Positions 26,958-35,547 of a stretch of 64,000 nucleotides of DNA are shown here, piece after piece. Each line of letters opens with the position of its first letter. The stretch's first letter is position 1. The DNA is from Peptoniphilus vaginalis (GTDB lineage: Bacteria; Bacillota; Clostridia; Tissierellales; Peptoniphilaceae). The stretch lies in the NCBI RefSeq assembly GCF_900176605.1, contig NZ_FXLP01000004.1, positions 248,001 through 312,000 on the forward strand, given 5' to 3'. The notes under the pieces were generated by a model that was not told where the DNA came from, did not search any database, and saw nothing but the letters and a program-made list of their open reading frames with translations. A program made the translations under genes and the position numbers.

Positions 26958-26990
26958 GAAGAGGGCTTTATTTAAAAGCCTTCTTTTTTA
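26958..26990 (+). terminator. terminator after khpB
   Basis: A GGCTTT/AAAGCC stem, extended by GAA/TTC across a bulge, followed by seven T. Confidence 0.75.
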
Positions 26991-27032
26991 TTTGAAATAA
27001 TTGTAGTAATATAATCTAAAAGGAATGATAAA

Positions 27033-28412
27033 ATGGCAAATTTAAATGATACTATAGCCGCTATTTCTACTGCAATCGGTGAGGCCGGCATTGCAATAGT
27101 AAGAATGAGTGGCGATGATTCAGTTAATATAATAGATAAAATTTTTGTTTCTGCCAGTGGAAAAAAGATGGAAGAGGCAGAGAATAGGAAATTTTTATAT
27201 GGTCACATAGTAGATGGCGACAAGTTAATCGATGAGGTTTTAGTTGTTAAGATGAAGGGACCTCACTCCTATACTGCAGAGGACATCATTGAAGTACACT
27301 GCCATGGTGGTGTGGTATCTGTTAAAAGGATTTTAAGTCTAATCTTATCCAAGGGAGCAAGACTTGCAGAAAAGGGTGAGTTTACTAAGAGAGGCTTCTT
27401 AAATGGAAGGATTGACTTAACTCAAGCTGAAGCTGTAATTGATATGATTAAGGCAAAGACTGATATATCCTTCGATATGGGTCTAAATCAATTGAGTGGT
27501 GCCTTAAGTGAAGTTTTAAATAAGCTAAAGGACGAGCTTGTGTCTATGCAGGCCCTTATAGTTGCTAACATCGATTTTCCTGATGAGGACATAGAGGATG
27601 CTGCCTACCATGACCTAATGGAAAGGTCAGGCAAAATCTTAGAAAAGATGGATAATCTCTTGGATAATTCAAAGAACTCAAGGCTCCTAAGAGATGGAAT
27701 CAACACAGTAATTCTTGGAAAGCCAAATGTTGGCAAGTCTTCCTTATTAAATGGGCTCTTAAAATATGACAGGGCCATAGTTACAGATATAGCTGGAACA
27801 ACTAGGGACATTATTGAAGACTATATTAACCTTGATGGGGTCCTATTAAAGATTACTGATACAGCAGGAATTAGAGAAACTGATGACGAAGTTGAAAAGA
27901 TAGGTGTTAATATTGCAAGAGAAAAGCTAAAGGAAGCTGACCTTGTTATTGCTATCTTTGATATTTCTCGTGACTTTGATAAGGACGATGAAGAAATCTT
28001 AAAACTTATAAAGGGAAAGAAGCACATTACTATTTTAAATAAGGATGACCTTGAACAAAAAATTTCTGATGAAGAAATTGAAAAATATTTCAAAGATGAT
28101 TATTTAAGACTTTCAGTGATGGAAAATGAGTCAGTTAAAAAGATAGAAAACTTAATTATAGACCTCTTCTTTGATGGAGAACTTCAAATCTCTTCAGATT
28201 CAATACTTTCTAACATAAGACATATAAATGCCTTAAAGGAAGCAAAAAAAGCTCTTCTAGAGGTAAATGAGAGCTTAAAGGAAAGGGTCTTTTTAGATTT
28301 AATTGAAGTTGACCTAGAAAATGTCATAGGACACATTTCTGAAATAACAGGAACAATTACAACAGAAGATATTTTAGACAGGGTATTTTCTGATTTTTGT
28401 ATAGGAAAGTAG
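27033..28412 (+). CDS. mnmE: tRNA modification GTPase MnmE
   Basis: 459 residues. The N-terminal folate-binding domain is followed by a helical domain and the inserted G domain: G1 GKPNVGKSS, G2/G3 DIAGTTRDI and DTAGIRETDDE, G4 NKDD. It ends with the conserved FCIGK, whose cysteine is characteristic of MnmE. With MnmG it makes the cmnm5 modification at U34 of certain tRNAs. It lies 6 nt before mnmG. Confidence 0.97.
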   Translation: MANLNDTIAAISTAIGEAGIAIVRMSGDDSVNIIDKIFVSASGKKMEEAENRKFLYGHIVDGDKLIDEVLVVKMKGPHSYTAEDIIEVHCHGGVVSVKRILSLILSKGARLAEKGEFTKRGFLNGRIDLTQAEAVIDMIKAKTDISFDMGLNQLSGALSEVLNKLKDELVSMQALIVANIDFPDEDIEDAAYHDLMERSGKILEKMDNLLDNSKNSRLLRDGINTVILGKPNVGKSSLLNGLLKYDRAIVTDIAGTTRDIIEDYINLDGVLLKITDTAGIRETDDEVEKIGVNIAREKLKEADLVIAIFDISRDFDKDDEEILKLIKGKKHITILNKDDLEQKISDEEIEKYFKDDYLRLSVMENESVKKIENLIIDLFFDGELQISSDSILSNIRHINALKEAKKALLEVNESLKERVFLDLIEVDLENVIGHISEITGTITTEDILDRVFSDFCIGK

Positions 28413-28418
28413 GTAAAG

Positions 28419-30323
28419 ATGTCAGAAGTTAGATATTATGAAGCAGGAGACTTTGACACAGTAGTCATTGGAGCAGGCCATGCTGGCAGTGAAGCTGCAC
28501 TTGCCTCTGCAAGACTTGGTGCAAAGACCCTCCTATTATGTATAAATTTAGATTCAGTTGCACAACTTAGCTGCAACCCAAATATTGGGGGCACTGGAAA
28601 GGGTCACCTGGTTCGTGAGATTGATGCCCTTGGCGGAGAAATGGCAAAAAATATTGACAAGGCCTTTATCCAATCCAAGATGCTCAACACTTCCAAGGGA
28701 CCTGCAGTCCATTCACTTAGGGTTCAGGCTGATAAGAGAAAATATCACGATGAGATGAAGAGGGTTCTTGAAAATGAAGAAAACCTCTATCTTGTGGAAG
28801 ATGAGGCTATAAAAATCTTAAAAGATGGTAATAAGGTAACAGGAGTTCTCACAAGAAATGGCTCAAAATACAAGGCTAAGGCTGTTGTAATTTGTAGTGG
28901 GACCTACCTTAGGGCAAGGATTTTTATGGGAGAAGTTAATTTTTCATCAGGTCCTTCTGGTTTTGGACCTGCCAACCACCTATCTTCAAGTTTGGAAGAA
29001 GACTTTGGTATGAAACTTCAAAGGCTTAAAACTGGTACACCAGCAAGGGTCCTAAGAAAGTCTATAGACTTTTCAGTAATGACTGAGCAAACGGGAGATG
29101 AAGAAATCATCCCATTTTCTTTCTTAAATATTGACAAGAAATATGATGTACACCAAGAACTCTGCTATTTGACCTACACAACTAAGAAGTGTCACGAAAT
29201 TATAAGAAATAACATAAAAAGATCTGCCCTAGCCCTTGGAGATATTGAAGGGAAAGGTCCAAGATATTGCCCATCAATTGAAGACAAGGTTATGAGGTTT
29301 GCAGACAGGGATTCTCACCAAGTTTTCATTGAGCCAGAGGGTCTTACTACTGATGAAATGTATATTCAAGGTGTTTCATCCTCCCTACCTGTTGAAGTTC
29401 AACACGAGTTTTATAAGGAAATTATTGGGATGGAAAATTGCAAGATTCTAAGACCAGCCTATGCAATAGAATATGATGCAATTGATGCAACTCTTTTAAA
29501 GAGAAGTCTTGAGCATATGGACTATGAAGGTCTCTTCTTTGCAGGTCAAATCAATGGATCTAGTGGATATGAAGAAGCTGGAGCCCAAGGTATTGTTGCA
29601 GGCATTAATGCTGCCTTAAAGGTTCAAGGAAAGGATCCTTTTATCCTAGATAGGTCAGAGGCTTATATTGGAGTTCTTATTGACGACTTAGTAACTAAGG
29701 GAACTCGTGAACCCTATAGGATGATGACTTCAAGGGCTGAATACAGGCTAACTCTAAGGCAAGATAATGCCGATCTTAGGTTGACAGAAAGAGGAAGACA
29801 AATTGGACTTGTTGACGATGAAAGATACCAAGGATATCTTTATAGGAAGAAGGCTATTGAGGATGAAATGAAGAGAATCAAGAAAATACAAATCAACCCA
29901 ACAGTTGAAAACAACAAAATCTTAGAATCTCTTGGATCCACTGAAACTCAAAATTCCTTTAGCCTTTATGAAATGATAAAGAGACCAGAACTTGATTATA
30001 AAAAATTAGCAGTATTTGACCCAGATAGGCCACCTGTTCGTGATGATGTAATAAGAAATATTGAAATTGAAATAAAATACGAAGGATACATTAAGAAGCA
30101 AGAACTTCAAATTAAACAGTTTAAGAAGCTTGAAAATAAAAAGCTTGATAAAGATCTAGACTACAAGTCTATAGAGGGTTTAAGAATAGAGGCAAAAGAA
30201 AAGCTATCTGATATTAGACCAGAATCAATTGGTCAAGCATCAAGAATAACTGGAGTTTCACCAGCTGATATAAATGTCTTACTTATCCATCTAGAACAAA
30301 TGAGGAGAAAAAATGTTAGTTGA
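28419..30323 (+). CDS. mnmG: tRNA uridine-5-carboxymethylaminomethyl modification enzyme MnmG
   Basis: 634 residues, full length. The FAD-binding Rossmann motif is [19 protein letters not shown] near residue 16; [22 protein letters not shown] follows, and the catalytic-loop stretch is GTPARV...[17 protein letters not shown]. The C-terminal helical domain interacts with MnmE and tRNA. It is downstream of mnmE and overlaps rsmG by 11 nt. Confidence 0.97.
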   Translation: MSEVRYYEAGDFDTVVIGAGHAGSEAALASARLGAKTLLLCINLDSVAQLSCNPNIGGTGKGHLVREIDALGGEMAKNIDKAFIQSKMLNTSKGPAVHSLRVQADKRKYHDEMKRVLENEENLYLVEDEAIKILKDGNKVTGVLTRNGSKYKAKAVVICSGTYLRARIFMGEVNFSSGPSGFGPANHLSSSLEEDFGMKLQRLKTGTPARVLRKSIDFSVMTEQTGDEEIIPFSFLNIDKKYDVHQELCYLTYTTKKCHEIIRNNIKRSALALGDIEGKGPRYCPSIEDKVMRFADRDSHQVFIEPEGLTTDEMYIQGVSSSLPVEVQHEFYKEIIGMENCKILRPAYAIEYDAIDATLLKRSLEHMDYEGLFFAGQINGSSGYEEAGAQGIVAGINAALKVQGKDPFILDRSEAYIGVLIDDLVTKGTREPYRMMTSRAEYRLTLRQDNADLRLTERGRQIGLVDDERYQGYLYRKKAIEDEMKRIKKIQINPTVENNKILESLGSTETQNSFSLYEMIKRPELDYKKLAVFDPDRPPVRDDVIRNIEIEIKYEGYIKKQELQIKQFKKLENKKLDKDLDYKSIEGLRIEAKEKLSDIRPESIGQASRITGVSPADINVLLIHLEQMRRKNVS

Positions 30324-31005
30324 TTATTTCAAAGAATACGGTCTTGATACAAAAAATATTGACAAGTACGAGAGATACAAAAAACTAATCCTAGACTATA
30401 ACCAACACACAAATCTAACTAGGATAACTGAAGATGATGAATTCAATGTAAAGCACTTCTTGGATTGTCTAAGCCTACTAAAGACTGCGAAGTTTAGTGG
30501 CAGTGAAAAGATAATAGACATTGGAACAGGTGCAGGATTTCCTGGACTTCCCTTAAAACTCTACAATGAAGAACTTGATGTTACCCTACTAGATTCATTA
30601 AGAAAAAGGATTGACTTTTTAGATGGAGTTATTGAGAACTTGGGACTTGAAGGCATAAGGGCAATCCATGCAAGAGCAGAAGAAATTGCGAGGACAGATG
30701 AATACAGAGAACAATTCGATGTAGCGGTATCAAGGGCTGTCGCTAACCTATCCACTCTTGCGGAATATGCAATGGGTTTTGTAAAAGTTGGTGGATACTT
30801 TATATCTCAAAAGGGTCCAGAGTATAAGGAAGAAATAAAAAATGCCAAGAGGGCAATTGAGGTAATGGGTGGAGAAGTTGAAAATATAATTCACACACCC
30901 CTCCCCAATGACATCGACCACTATATAATAATGATAAAAAAGGTCAAAGCTACTGACGAGAAGTACCCAAGAGGTGGAGGCAAACCAAGGAAGTCTCCTC
31001 TATAA
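30313..31005 (+). CDS. rsmG: 16S rRNA (guanine-527-N7) methyltransferase
   Basis: 230 residues. SAM-binding motif [19 protein letters not shown], then [19 protein letters not shown], and [26 protein letters not shown]. It methylates G527 of 16S rRNA; loss of it gives low-level streptomycin resistance in other bacteria. Its start lies inside the end of mnmG. The transcript is probably ended by the GGCTCC palindrome plus T-run at 31055-31076. Confidence 0.95.
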   Translation: MLVDYFKEYGLDTKNIDKYERYKKLILDYNQHTNLTRITEDDEFNVKHFLDCLSLLKTAKFSGSEKIIDIGTGAGFPGLPLKLYNEELDVTLLDSLRKRIDFLDGVIENLGLEGIRAIHARAEEIARTDEYREQFDVAVSRAVANLSTLAEYAMGFVKVGGYFISQKGPEYKEEIKNAKRAIEVMGGEVENIIHTPLPNDIDHYIIMIKKVKATDEKYPRGGGKPRKSPL

Positions 31006-31054
31006 GTTTGTAAAATACACAATTTAATAGATATACAGTTTTTCAAAACTATGA

Positions 31055-31076
31055 GGCTCCACGTGGAGCCTTTTTT
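31055..31076 (+). terminator. terminator of mnmE-mnmG-rsmG that is also a parS-like palindrome
   Basis: GGCTCCACGTGGAGCC (31055-31070) is a perfect 16-bp palindrome followed by six T. It can fold as a terminator, and its centre and flanks also match the two parS-like sites downstream. Confidence 0.7.
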
Positions 31077-31106
31077 GTGAGTTTTTTACTTGAAATAAAT
31101 TACAAA

Positions 31107-31122
31107 TGCTCTACGTAGAGCA
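31107..31122. other. parS-like centromere site
   Basis: TGCTCTACGTAGAGCA is a perfect 16-bp palindrome 155 bp upstream of parA. The canonical Firmicute parS is TGTTCCACGTGGAACA; this one differs by symmetric changes at positions 3/14 and 6/11. Confidence 0.72.
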
Positions 31123-31142
31123 CAAAAATTTCCATAATAAGA

Positions 31143-31158
31143 TGCTCCACGTAGAGCA
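31143..31158. other. parS-like centromere site
   Basis: TGCTCCACGTAGAGCA, a 16-bp near-palindrome with the same T-to-C and A-to-G changes at positions 3/14 as its neighbours. It is 36 bp from the site at 31107 and about 120 bp before parA. Confidence 0.72.
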
Positions 31159-31276
31159 TGGTATATAAAAAGTTTTGATAAAAAAATTATATAAAAAAAT
31201 TATCTCTTATAAGACTTCATCTTTAAATTAAAACTTAAACGTGATACTATTGATAGTATAGAAATGAGGTAAGAAT

Positions 31277-32032
31277 ATGTCTCTTGTAATTACAGTTTTT
31301 AATCAAAAAGGTGGCGTGGGAAAGAGCACCACAGTTATAAATTTAAGTTCAGCATTGGCACTAAGAGGCAAAAAAACTCTTATAGTGGATATGGATCCAC
31401 AAGGAAATGCCACATCGGGCCTTGGACTATATGAATTTGACAACATGATATATGACTTTCTAATAAATGAAGAAGAAGATTCAATATATCCAACAGGTTT
31501 TTCAAAACTCGATATAATCCCATCAAATTCAGAATTTGCAGGAGTTGAAATAGAGTTAGCAATCCACAAAGACTGGCAGTTTAAACTAAAAAAGATGATA
31601 GATAAGGTAAAGGATAACTATGATTTTGTAATTATTGATTCACCACCTTCTCTTGGAATTTTATCCCTGATGTCACTTGTAGCAAGTGACAAAATTTTGG
31701 TTCCAGTCCAATGTGAATACTATGCACTTGAAGGTGTAACTCAACTTATGGATACAATGACCCTTGTTAGGGAAAACTTTAATCCAGACCTAAGCTTATT
31801 AGGAGTTGTCATGTGTATGTTCGATGGAAGGACTAATCTTTCAAACCAAGTGGTAGAAGAAATTCAAAAGCATTTTGATAACAAGGTATTTAAGAGTTTT
31901 ATACCAAGGAATGTAAGGTTGGCAGAAGCTCCAAGCTATGGTATGAATATATACGACTATGACAGCAGTTCTAAGGGGGCCAAGGCTTACTCAGACCTTG
32001 CCAAGGAAGTAATAGGTGAGATAAATGACTAA
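31277..32032 (+). CDS. parA: chromosome partitioning ATPase ParA (Soj)
   Basis: 251 residues. Deviant Walker A motif FNQKGGVGKSTTVINL near residue 8, Walker A' DMDPQGNATSGLG and Walker B FVIIDSPPSLGILS. It is the ATPase partner of ParB in segregation and, in Bacillus, controls DnaA. GAGGT precedes the ATG. The 271-bp gap upstream carries three parS-like palindromes. The stop overlaps the parB start by 8 nt. Confidence 0.95.
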   Translation: MSLVITVFNQKGGVGKSTTVINLSSALALRGKKTLIVDMDPQGNATSGLGLYEFDNMIYDFLINEEEDSIYPTGFSKLDIIPSNSEFAGVEIELAIHKDWQFKLKKMIDKVKDNYDFVIIDSPPSLGILSLMSLVASDKILVPVQCEYYALEGVTQLMDTMTLVRENFNPDLSLLGVVMCMFDGRTNLSNQVVEEIQKHFDNKVFKSFIPRNVRLAEAPSYGMNIYDYDSSSKGAKAYSDLAKEVIGEIND

Positions 32033-32876
32033 GAAAAAAGGGCTTGGAAGGGGCATTGGAAACTTTCTAAGTTCTAGTGAAAAGATAAGAGAAGTTATAG
32101 AAGAAGAACGCTCCAAGCTAATGGAAATAAATATTGAAGATATATTTGCAAATGAAGGTCAACCAAGAAAAAACTTTGATCAAGAAGAATTAAAGGATTT
32201 GGCATCTTCTATAAAGAAATATGGTATTATTCAGCCCCTTCTATTGAAGAAAAAAGATGAAAAGTACGAGATTGTAGCTGGTGAAAGAAGATTTAGAGCT
32301 GCAAAACTTGCTGGTCTTGAAAGAGTTCCTGCTATAGTAAAGGATATTTCTGATGACGAATCCTCAAGGATAGCGATTATAGAAAACATTCAAAGAAAGG
32401 ACCTAAATCCGGTTGAAGAAGCCATGAGTTATAAACACCTATTGGATTCACAAGAACTAACTCAAAAAGAACTTGCTGATGAAATAGGAAAATCTAGACA
32501 ATATGTGGGCAACACCATTAGGCTTTTAAATCTTGACCCAAGAGTTTTAAAACTTCTTGAAGAAGAGAAAATAAGCACATCACATGGGAAAAAACTTCTT
32601 TCTATAAAAGATGGTGACAAACAATATAAGGAAGCAATGAGGATTATCAAGGATTCCTTGCCTGTTAATGACAACAACAAGGCAGTGAAAAAACCTAGGG
32701 TCCAAGAAAAAGAAGATATTTACTTAGTAGATATGAGAAACAAGGTGGAAAGAACCCTTGGAACTAAGGTAAATTTCAAAAAAAGAGGCAAGGTAGGTAA
32801 AATCGAAATAGAATACTATGGAGAAGAAGACCTATCTAGGATTCTTGATTTAATATTAGCTGGAGATTTGAATTAA
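32025..32876 (+). CDS. parB: chromosome partitioning protein ParB (Spo0J)
   Basis: 283 residues. The CTPase N-domain has NEGQPRKNFDQEELKDLASSIKKYGIIQPLL and the GERRFRAAKLAG box; ENIQRKDLNPVEEA follows. The HTH reads LTQKELADEIGKSRQYVGNTIRLLNL, then ISTSHGKKLLSI, where the Gly of the common SxGHA/GHG is replaced by Ser. That helix helps choose between parS and related sites in ParB/Noc proteins, so the change may fit the unusual sites upstream of parA (inference). The C-terminal dimerisation part is normal in length. Confidence 0.95.
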   Translation: MTKKKGLGRGIGNFLSSSEKIREVIEEERSKLMEINIEDIFANEGQPRKNFDQEELKDLASSIKKYGIIQPLLLKKKDEKYEIVAGERRFRAAKLAGLERVPAIVKDISDDESSRIAIIENIQRKDLNPVEEAMSYKHLLDSQELTQKELADEIGKSRQYVGNTIRLLNLDPRVLKLLEEEKISTSHGKKLLSIKDGDKQYKEAMRIIKDSLPVNDNNKAVKKPRVQEKEDIYLVDMRNKVERTLGTKVNFKKRGKVGKIEIEYYGEEDLSRILDLILAGDLN

Positions 32877-32877
32877 T

Positions 32878-33768
32878 ATGAAGAGATTTTATACAACCTA
32901 TCTAGTATCTGCCTTTTCAGACAGGGCCTTTATGGGGAATTCTACAGGAGTAATCATCGATGATGGAAAGCTTACAGACCTTGAAATGAAAAACATTGCA
33001 AGGGATATAAACCAATCCGTTATAGTTTTTGTAAGAGGGCTTGATAGGGATAGGTACTTAACAAGATTTTTCACACCTGAAGGGGAAATAAATCTTTGTG
33101 GTCATGCAACTATTGCAACTTTTTATGCCCTTGCTGAAAATGAATACATTATGTCCAAGGAAGAAGGAATAAAAAAGATTATTCAGCATACAAAAATTGG
33201 TAGAATTCCAGTAGACCTTGAATACAAGGGTTTTAAAATTCAAAATGTTCATATGAATTTAAATGTTGAATTGAGAGAAAAATATGATGCTCCAGAAGGC
33301 ATTTTAAGAGCTTTAAATTTAAGACCTGATGATATAGGTCTAGATATAAAAGAAAACTTAAATATGGAAAGAATATCAATGGGAACTTGTGACATCCTTG
33401 TTCCAGTGAAAAATGAGAGAGTCTTATCATCCATAAATTTAAATAGGGATGAGGCATTAAGGATTTCAAGAGAAGAAAAGATAATTTCAATTCATGCCTT
33501 TACTACAGAAGATGGAAAAGAAGTCAAACAAAGGACCTTCTCTCCAATTATTGGTGTTGATGAAGAATTTGGAAGTGGAACATCAACAGCAGCCACTATG
33601 CACTACTTAAAGGCAAATAACATTGCAAGTAGTGACTCAATTTATGCCACTCAAGGAGATTATATTGGAAGAGTCTCAAAGGTTTTAACTAGCCTTGGTG
33701 AAAGTGAAAATAAGGTTAGGGTCGGAGGCAGAGCCTATGTATTTATGAATGGAGTTATATATTTATAA
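32878..33768 (+). CDS. PhzF-family isomerase-like protein
   Basis: 296 residues of the PhzF/YddE family. N-terminal VSAFSDRAFMGNSTGVII corresponds to the family VDAFT...GNPAAV start, LCGHATIATFYAL to the GHAT motif, and GSGTSTAATMHYL to the C-terminal GSA/GTG motif. Known members isomerise phenazine precursors, but most are enzymes of unknown substrate. It starts 1 nt after parB and overlaps the next gene by one base, so it sits in the par operon by position only. Confidence 0.85.
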   Translation: MKRFYTTYLVSAFSDRAFMGNSTGVIIDDGKLTDLEMKNIARDINQSVIVFVRGLDRDRYLTRFFTPEGEINLCGHATIATFYALAENEYIMSKEEGIKKIIQHTKIGRIPVDLEYKGFKIQNVHMNLNVELREKYDAPEGILRALNLRPDDIGLDIKENLNMERISMGTCDILVPVKNERVLSSINLNRDEALRISREEKIISIHAFTTEDGKEVKQRTFSPIIGVDEEFGSGTSTAATMHYLKANNIASSDSIYATQGDYIGRVSKVLTSLGESENKVRVGGRAYVFMNGVIYL

Positions 33769-34184
33769 TGGGAAGAAGACAGAAAAAATCAAAGAGATCA
33801 AAGCTAGTTCTGATAATATTTTTTGCAGTTCTTGTCTTTTTTGGAGGTAGTCTAGTATCTTCTAGAAACAAGATTGTAGATATTAATCCTAGAGACATTG
33901 ACTATATTGAAATAATAGGATTTAAGACTGATAACATGAAGACTATTAAGGACAGAAAAATAGTTACAAAGATTTCAAAGGACTTAAACAGTCTAAGAGG
34001 TAAACAAGCAAACAAGGATACAAATGGAGAAATTGCCAACTACATCAATGTTTACTTCACAAGTGGCAACAAGATTTCCTTTGTTAAGACAGGACTAACA
34101 ATTAGGGTCAATAATATTTATTACAATATTAATTCTAGAAATTCAAGAATGATTGATGAACTAATAAAAAAATATGGAAGATAA
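33768..34184 (+). CDS. small membrane-anchored protein of unknown function
   Basis: 138 residues. A strongly basic N-terminus (MGRRQKKSKRSK) and one hydrophobic helix (13-28) suggest a signal anchor with the remaining 110 residues outside. The outer part (DINPRDIDYIEIIGF, then IANYINVYFTSGNKISFV) has a beta-rich look. I recognise no family with confidence. It overlaps the PhzF stop by one base and is closed by a strong terminator, so it is the last gene of the parA operon. Confidence 0.7.
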   Translation: MGRRQKKSKRSKLVLIIFFAVLVFFGGSLVSSRNKIVDINPRDIDYIEIIGFKTDNMKTIKDRKIVTKISKDLNSLRGKQANKDTNGEIANYINVYFTSGNKISFVKTGLTIRVNNIYYNINSRNSRMIDELIKKYGR

Positions 34185-34217
34185 ACCTGGTGAGCTGAGG
34201 CTCACTGGGTTTTTTAT
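34184..34217 (+). terminator. terminator of the parAB operon
   Basis: A 12-bp stem AACCTGGTGAGC / GCTCACTGGGTT (with two G-U pairs) and a T-run. Confidence 0.85.
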
Positions 34218-34250
34218 TGTATTGTTTCCTTGATAAAAATTAATAGACCT

Positions 34251-34436
34251 TGTTGATAAGTATAAATTAAAAAGGAAAATTTATATGTTTATAAAAAATT
34301 CAAAACTATTAAGAAAAAGGAGTGAAAAATTAGATAATATCAACAATTGTAGATAAGATAGAAGAATTGTGGATAAAAAACTTAGAAAAAATAAAAAAAG
34401 ACATAAAAAAAGAAGGAAAAACTCAACTTATCCACA
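34251..34436. other. DnaA-box cluster A outside oriC
   Basis: Boxes at 34251-34259 (TGTTGATAA), 34349-34357 (TGTAGATAA), 34368-34376 (TGTGGATAA) and 34428-34436 (TTATCCACA) in a gene-free stretch about 10 kb from oriC. The pair TGTAGATAA and TGTGGATAA, 19 bp apart, recurs almost unchanged at 41256-41284. In other bacteria such clusters titrate DnaA or regulate initiation. Confidence 0.7.
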
Positions 34437-34461
34437 AAAAAGACCCGACCTAAGTCGAGTC
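34434..34461 (-). terminator. terminator of the holin-like gene
   Basis: The minus strand has GACTCGAC, a short loop and GTCGGGTC, followed by TTTTTT. The run overlaps the last DnaA box of the neighbouring cluster. Confidence 0.75.
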
Positions 34462-34470
34462 CAATTTATA

Positions 34471-34803
34471 TTACATAGTCTTTTTGTCAGCTAGTAGGAA
34501 TGAATCCACAATACCAAGAATAAAGGCGCCCACAAAAGCACCAATAATAGATACATCAAATCCATTAACATATTTACCAGTAATGAATAAAATTATTGCT
34601 GCAGCAATAAATCCAACTGCACCTCTACCGAAAGGTGAAGCATCAATGCCTGTGAACTTGTTAACTGCCCAGTCCAAAATTCCTATTACAATTGCTGCCA
34701 TAATAGCAGCAGAATAACCGTCTGTTTTAATTCCTATTGAAAATGCAGAAGTTATTAAAATAGCTAATCCACTAACCAAGACTTTTATAATTAATTTAAT
34801 CAT
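34471..34803 (-). CDS. phage-holin-4 superfamily (YvlD-like) membrane protein
   Basis: 110 residues with four hydrophobic segments (about 5-22, 30-46, 58-76 and 82-103) and the family motifs GILDWAVNKF and FVGAFILGIVDSFL. This matches the YvlD/phage holin family IV (four-membrane-segment) group. In Bacillus, YvlD responds to envelope stress; a holin role is not implied. A single gene with its own terminator. Confidence 0.8.
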   Translation of the reverse strand: MIKLIIKVLVSGLAILITSAFSIGIKTDGYSAAIMAAIVIGILDWAVNKFTGIDASPFGRGAVGFIAAAIILFITGKYVNGFDVSIIGAFVGAFILGIVDSFLLADKKTM

Positions 34804-34904
34804 ACCTTATTCCTCCTTAATTTATCTATAACCAAAATTGCAAAAAATTAAACAATTTTACCCCTATGTAAAAATATGTGGTATAAATAAGGGAGGAGGT
34901 AGGT

Positions 34905-35225
34905 ATGAAACACGTAAAAATAGAGATATTTATCCCAAGAGAGGACAGTAGAAAGTTAATAGACAAGATAAATGAAGGTGGATTTTTAAAAGAAGAAAAT
35001 TATGACTACTGCTATGCAGAAACATATGTGCTAGGGCATTTTAGACCCATTGAAGGAGCCAATCCCTATATTGGAAGCCTAAACAAGATAGAAGAGGTCC
35101 AAGAATCAAAGTTAGAATTTAGGATAAGAAAAGAAAATCTGGGAGAAGTCATGAAAATAATTAAGGAAAATCACCCATATGAGGTTCCTGTTATTAATAT
35201 TATTGAGCTTATAGATTTAGATTAA
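34905..35225 (+). CDS. YqfO/CutA-like small PII-type protein
   Basis: 106 residues with the ferredoxin-like pattern of the COG3323/NIF3-insert group: VKIEIFIPREDSRKLIDKI, GHFRPIEGANPYIG and a C-terminal ENHPYEVPVINIIEL. In NIF3 proteins this domain is inserted between two halves; stand-alone forms are of unknown function, possibly metal or nucleotide binding. GGGAGGAGG lies upstream. A single gene; no partner is apparent. Confidence 0.8.
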   Translation: MKHVKIEIFIPREDSRKLIDKINEGGFLKEENYDYCYAETYVLGHFRPIEGANPYIGSLNKIEEVQESKLEFRIRKENLGEVMKIIKENHPYEVPVINIIELIDLD

Positions 35226-35350
35226 AAATAATTAAGCTATCAAAGATTTTTGATTTAAAATATTTTGTGACTAAATTGTCCTATAATAGGAGCTAAAATT
35301 GGAAGGAATATAAAGATATAAATTAAGAAATTTTCTATAATAAACAAATA

Positions 35351-35383
35351 ACTCCAAATTCTCTAATTTAGAGATTTTGGAGT
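35351..35383. terminator. bidirectional terminator next to tRNA-Arg
   Basis: ACTCCAAA and TCTCTAA pair with TTAGAGA and TTTTGGAGT, giving a long stem with T-rich flanks. It ends the tRNA transcript on the minus strand. Confidence 0.7.
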
Positions 35384-35393
35384 TTAAATAATT

Positions 35394-35470
35394 TGGCGTC
35401 TACGAGAGGAGTCGAACCTCCGGCCCCACGCTTAGGAGGCGTGTGCTCTATCCTACTGAGCTACGTAGAC
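35394..35470 (-). tRNA. tRNA-Arg (anticodon CCT)
   Basis: Read on the minus strand from 35470: acceptor GTCTACG pairs with CGTAGAC, the D-arm AGCTCAGTAGGATAGAGC, anticodon arm CACGC, loop CTCCTAA with CCT at 34-36, and GCGTG, then T-arm GGTTCGACTCC. The discriminator is G and CCA is encoded. It reads AGG, a common arginine codon in this window. Confidence 0.95.
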
Positions 35471-35547
35471 TCATAAAATAATTGTATATAAATAAGGAAG
35501 AAGTGTCAATATTTAATGACACTTCTTTTATTTTTAACCCTATAGTC

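Noticed and set aside
31055-31158. Short CRISPR-like array made of repeated CTCCACGTGGAG motifs
   Set aside because: Only three copies, each palindromic, with unequal gaps of 36 and 20 bp; they match parS better and no cas genes are present.
34471-34803. Prophage holin indicating a phage remnant
   Set aside because: No lysis, structural or integrase genes are nearby; the YvlD-like group is chromosomal.
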